Source: CBDBBY01 sp965205055 (GTDB lineage: Bacteria > Pseudomonadota > Alphaproteobacteria > Rhodobacterales > Rhodobacteraceae). Taken from it: a stretch of 64,000 nt of DNA. Shown in pieces: positions 61,249 through 64,000 of the stretch. The DNA lies in contig OZ242030.1 of assembly GCA_965205055.1 (NCBI GenBank), positions 4,650,001 to 4,714,000 of the forward strand. The letters are read 5' to 3'. The notes below the pieces were generated by a model. That model saw only the letters and a list, made by a program, of their open reading frames with translations. It was not told where the DNA came from and did no database searches. A program made the translations under genes and the position numbers. Each line of letters begins with the position of its first letter. Position 1 is the stretch's first letter.

Positions 61249-62697
61249 ATGTTTGATATCAGGCCCGTCGTATATTTCATTGGAATCCTCGTTGCCGGCT
61301 TGGGGGCTACGATGCTTCTGCCGCTGTTTGCGGATTTGATTGCAGCCAACGGTCATTGGAGCACATTCGCGATTTCCGCCGCATTCACGTTCGCGATCGG
61401 CGTCGCGATGGCGATCGCTTGCAAGAACGGCGTTGGCGAGGGTCTGACAATCAGGCAGACTTTCGTTCTCACGACCGGCGTATTCGTTGTCATTTCGATT
61501 TTCGCCGCGATTCCGTTTTTGTTCGGAGCGACGGATGCGCGCTTCGTGGACGCAGTCTTCGAATCCATGTCCGGGCTGACCACGACCGGCGCGACCGTGT
61601 TCGTCGGGCTCGACAACATGCCGGAAGGGTTGCTGCTATGGCGGGGAATGCTTCAGTGGTTGGGCGGCGCATGGATGATAGTCGTTGCGATCATCGTTTT
61701 TCCGCTTTTGCGGGTCGGCGGAATGCAGCTTTTCCGGTGGGACGGCCACGACACGATGGGGACGATTCAAACCCGCGCGGTCGAGGTCACGAGGTCGATC
61801 TCCATAATCTACATCGGCCTGACTATTGCTTGCGCCTTCACGTACATCGCTGTCGGAATGCCGGCGTTCGATGCGCTCGTGCACTCGCTTACGACCATAG
61901 CGACAGGCGGTTTCGCCAACCGCGACAGCTCATTCACGGAAATGGGCAAATGGGCCGAGTACGTCGCGGTGCTGTTCATGATTCTCGCTTCGCTGCCGTT
62001 CTTTCGGTACATGCAGGCCATGCAGGGAACCTTGAAGCCGCTCGTCAAGGATAACCAGATCAAGGGATTCTTGCTTGTCGTCGCGGCTATTTTCGCGGTC
62101 CTGGTCTATTGGCAGTTCGACCGAGGCGAGACCGAACTTGAATTCGTCGTGAGGAAAGTCCTCTTCAACAGCGTTTCGATAATTTCCGGGACCGGCTATG
62201 CGAGCGCCGACTACAGCCTGTGGGGGAGTTTCCCCGTTGTCATGTTTTTTCTGATCGGCCTCATTGGAGGCTGTGCGGGCTCTACGAGCTGCTCGATAAA
62301 GATCTTCCGATTCCAACTGCTCGTCGCGGCGATAAAAATCCGCATCCAAAGGCTCCGAATGCCAAACGCTGTCTCGGCCGTTCGATACGACGGGCACTCG
62401 GTCAAACCCGAAGTCCTCACTTCGGTCATTACGTTCTTTTTCGCATTCATCGGCACGCTGGCAGGCGTCGCAGTGCTGCTTGCGCTGTCCGGACTGGATT
62501 TCATCACTTCAGTGTCCGGCGCTGCGGCGGCGCTGGCGAATATCGGGCCGGGACTCGGCAGTGAGATCGGGCCGTCCGGCAACTATTCGGAAGTCAACGA
62601 TTTCAGCAAATGGGTGCTCGTCGTCGCAATGATGATCGGCAGGCTCGAGTTGATGACTGTTTACGCGCTTTTGAGCGTAAGATTCTGGAGGGGTTGA
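61249..62697 (+). CDS. trkH: TrkH family potassium uptake protein
   Basis: A 482-residue inner membrane transporter of the SKT family with repeated M1-P-M2 units. The filter-like loops are FESMSGLTTTGATVF, HSLTTIATGGFANRDSS, VSIISGTGYASADY and LANIGPGLGSEIGPSGNYSE. It takes up K+ with TrkA as cytoplasmic regulator; trkA is not in the window. The ATG at 61249 places the first helix at the start. Its stop is one base before the next ATG, so the TPP enzyme gene is probably cotranscribed. Confidence 0.95.
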   Translation: MFDIRPVVYFIGILVAGLGATMLLPLFADLIAANGHWSTFAISAAFTFAIGVAMAIACKNGVGEGLTIRQTFVLTTGVFVVISIFAAIPFLFGATDARFVDAVFESMSGLTTTGATVFVGLDNMPEGLLLWRGMLQWLGGAWMIVVAIIVFPLLRVGGMQLFRWDGHDTMGTIQTRAVEVTRSISIIYIGLTIACAFTYIAVGMPAFDALVHSLTTIATGGFANRDSSFTEMGKWAEYVAVLFMILASLPFFRYMQAMQGTLKPLVKDNQIKGFLLVVAAIFAVLVYWQFDRGETELEFVVRKVLFNSVSIISGTGYASADYSLWGSFPVVMFFLIGLIGGCAGSTSCSIKIFRFQLLVAAIKIRIQRLRMPNAVSAVRYDGHSVKPEVLTSVITFFFAFIGTLAGVAVLLALSGLDFITSVSGAAAALANIGPGLGSEIGPSGNYSEVNDFSKWVLVVAMMIGRLELMTVYALLSVRFWRG

Positions 62698-62698
62698 G

Positions 62699-64000
62699 AT
62701 GGCCGGACCGGATTGCAGTCCCCGGCGTCAAACCTTCGGATTCCAAATTTGTCGAGCGCTGGCGGACCGCGGCGTTCGCACGGTTTTCGGCATACCCGGA
62801 ATCCATAATCAAGAGCTTTATCGCGGCCTCTCGACTGCTCGCATTCGGCATGTTTTGACAAGGCACGAGCAAGGCGCGGGCTTCATGGCGGACGGATATT
62901 CGCGGGCCACGGGCAAGCCGGGAGTCGCGTTCGTAATCAGCGGGCCGGGATTGGCGAACATTCTGACGCCTGTGGGCGAGGCTTATGCAGACTCGGTGCC
63001 GATGCTTGTCGTTGCCGCTTGCTTGAGCGATTCTTCGAAGGGCGCGCCGCGCGAACGCCTTCACCAAATGAAATCTCAGCGCATGTGCGCTGAATCGGCG
63101 GCCGACTGGTGCGAAACGGCTCCGTGCATTGAAAGCTTCTGCGAAGCTGCGGACCTTGCGTTCAAGGAATTTGCGGCGGGCCGCCCGAGGCCGAAGATAA
63201 TTCAAGTGCCGCTCGATGAGTTGCCGAAGCCGTCTGGGCAGCCGACGGATCCGCCGCCGGTCGGGAGGCCCGCCGCGCCGGAAAGGTCCGGCGTGGCGAA
63301 AGCTGCCGAACTGCTTCGAAACTCGAAAAAGCCGCTGTTCATATTCGGCGGCGGTTCCGCCGGCGCTGCGGCGGCCGCGCGGCGCGTGGTCGAATTGACG
63401 CAAGGAGCCGTTTTCACGACCATTGCCGGACGGGGTGTCGTGCCGCAAGAATATCCCTTGAACTTCGGCGCATTCCTCGCGCGAAGGGAAAGCTTGGCTC
63501 CATTGGCTTCAGCCGACCTGCTGATCGCTGCGGGAACCTCTCTGTCGGAAGTCGACATATGGCGGGGTGAACTGGGCCACACTGCGCCGATGGTGCGGGT
63601 GGATATCGAATCCGGCATTGCGTTTCAGGACGAGCCCGACAGCATTCCGGTGGTCGGAGATTCAAAGCTGTTTTTCGAAATGCTTGAACATGAGCTTTCG
63701 AGCGCCCGGCAGGAAAGCGAATGGCGAGCGGAAGAAGTCGCGCGCATTCGACTTTCGATGCGCGCATCTTGCGAGTCGGAAAGACCGGATGTCGCGCCCG
63801 CTGCGGATGCGCTGGCCAGATCCATGCCTGAAGACGCGATTGTTTATTCAGACATGACGCAGTTCGCGTATGCGGCCAATGAACTGATCGACGCGACGAA
63901 TCCAGGAAGATGGCATCATCCTTCCGGTTTCGGCGCCTTGGGCTACGCGCTTCCGGCGGCGATCGGAGGCAAGATCGGTCGTCCCGACGCCAAAGTGATT
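62699..64000 (+). CDS. TPP-dependent enzyme, acetolactate synthase-like (AruI-like), partial
   Basis: The frame from the ATG at 62699 is open for 434 codons to the window end. GGAGGGG lies six bases upstream and the trkH stop is at 62695-62697. The N-terminal PYR domain reads GIPGIHNQELYRGLSTARIR and then HVLTRHEQGAGFMADGYSRA, with the Glu that activates thiamine diphosphate. A central domain follows (PLFIFGGGSAGAAAAA, IAAGTSLSEVD), and the TPP-binding third domain begins with HHPSGFGALGYALPAAIG. The HVLTRHEQGAGFMADGY block resembles 5-guanidino-2-oxopentanoate decarboxylases, but other acetolactate-synthase relatives share it. The C-terminus lies outside. Confidence 0.88.
   Translation, partial: MAGPDCSPRRQTFGFQICRALADRGVRTVFGIPGIHNQELYRGLSTARIRHVLTRHEQGAGFMADGYSRATGKPGVAFVISGPGLANILTPVGEAYADSVPMLVVAACLSDSSKGAPRERLHQMKSQRMCAESAADWCETAPCIESFCEAADLAFKEFAAGRPRPKIIQVPLDELPKPSGQPTDPPPVGRPAAPERSGVAKAAELLRNSKKPLFIFGGGSAGAAAAARRVVELTQGAVFTTIAGRGVVPQEYPLNFGAFLARRESLAPLASADLLIAAGTSLSEVDIWRGELGHTAPMVRVDIESGIAFQDEPDSIPVVGDSKLFFEMLEHELSSARQESEWRAEEVARIRLSMRASCESERPDVAPAADALARSMPEDAIVYSDMTQFAYAANELIDATNPGRWHHPSGFGALGYALPAAIGGKIGRPDAKVI

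Overview
The window reads as chromosomal DNA of an alphaproteobacterium, probably a PHB-storing free-living or host-associated marine or soil type. Support: phaZ / phaC-phaR, hflK-hflC-DUF2065-degP next to gor and rpiA, secG-pyrG, GC-rich coding with many antisense shadow frames, and an argJ of the usual family. The density of broken genes and transposon debris suggests a genome with active or recently active IS elements. No tRNA, rRNA or CRISPR array was seen.

Layout. 1-7.1 kb: a plus-strand catabolic cluster of unknown substrate (histidinol-dehydrogenase-like end, SDR, decayed LacI regulator, SnoaL-like protein, double cupin, MetE-like methyltransferase, alpha/beta hydrolase, RraA-like protein), then a persulfide-dioxygenase-like MBL enzyme. 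7.2-11 kb: SLC13 permease and an IS1634-type transposase. 11-12.7 kb: two short units sharing a promoter/operator layout, each with a short ORF and a strong hairpin. 12.7-19 kb: argJ, phaZ, phaC, phaR and a hydratase. 18.8-21 kb: a roughly 0.5-kb direct duplication flanking IS, AbiEii-like and miniature-IS debris. 21-28 kb: housekeeping genes (purA, secG, pyrG, thiamine pyrophosphokinase). 27.9-31.0 kb: an AT-rich ATPase + HNH pair resembling Septu (PtuA/PtuB), lying between ISKra4-type ends with a near-perfect 9-bp direct repeat outside them. 31-42 kb: FAH, an AlbA/Schlafen-like ATPase with a frameshifted start, L-serine dehydratase, rpiA, gor, hflKC, degP. 42.2-48.3 kb: a two-gene P-loop ATPase system of no family I can name; its first gene is cut in the Walker A motif by an intact ISKra4-family element with perfect 9-bp target duplications. 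48.5-53 kb: ferredoxin, xseA, ftsY, yciB. 53.3-57.6 kb: two paralogous surface-type lipoproteins with a C-terminal TbpB-like barrel signature, expressed from a promoter whose -35 box abuts a G10 tract. 58-64 kb: IS remnant, GST, metZ, trkH and the start of a TPP enzyme.

A common thread is one ISKra4-type element. It occurs as a full copy, as two 166-bp miniature derivatives, as solo ends, and as fragments, and several of these lie beside defence-like or toxin-like genes. The most notable hypotheses are a transposon-packaged Septu-like cassette (27941-31039), the undescribed ATPase pair (42417-47890), and the paired small-ORF units at 11.3 and 12.2 kb.
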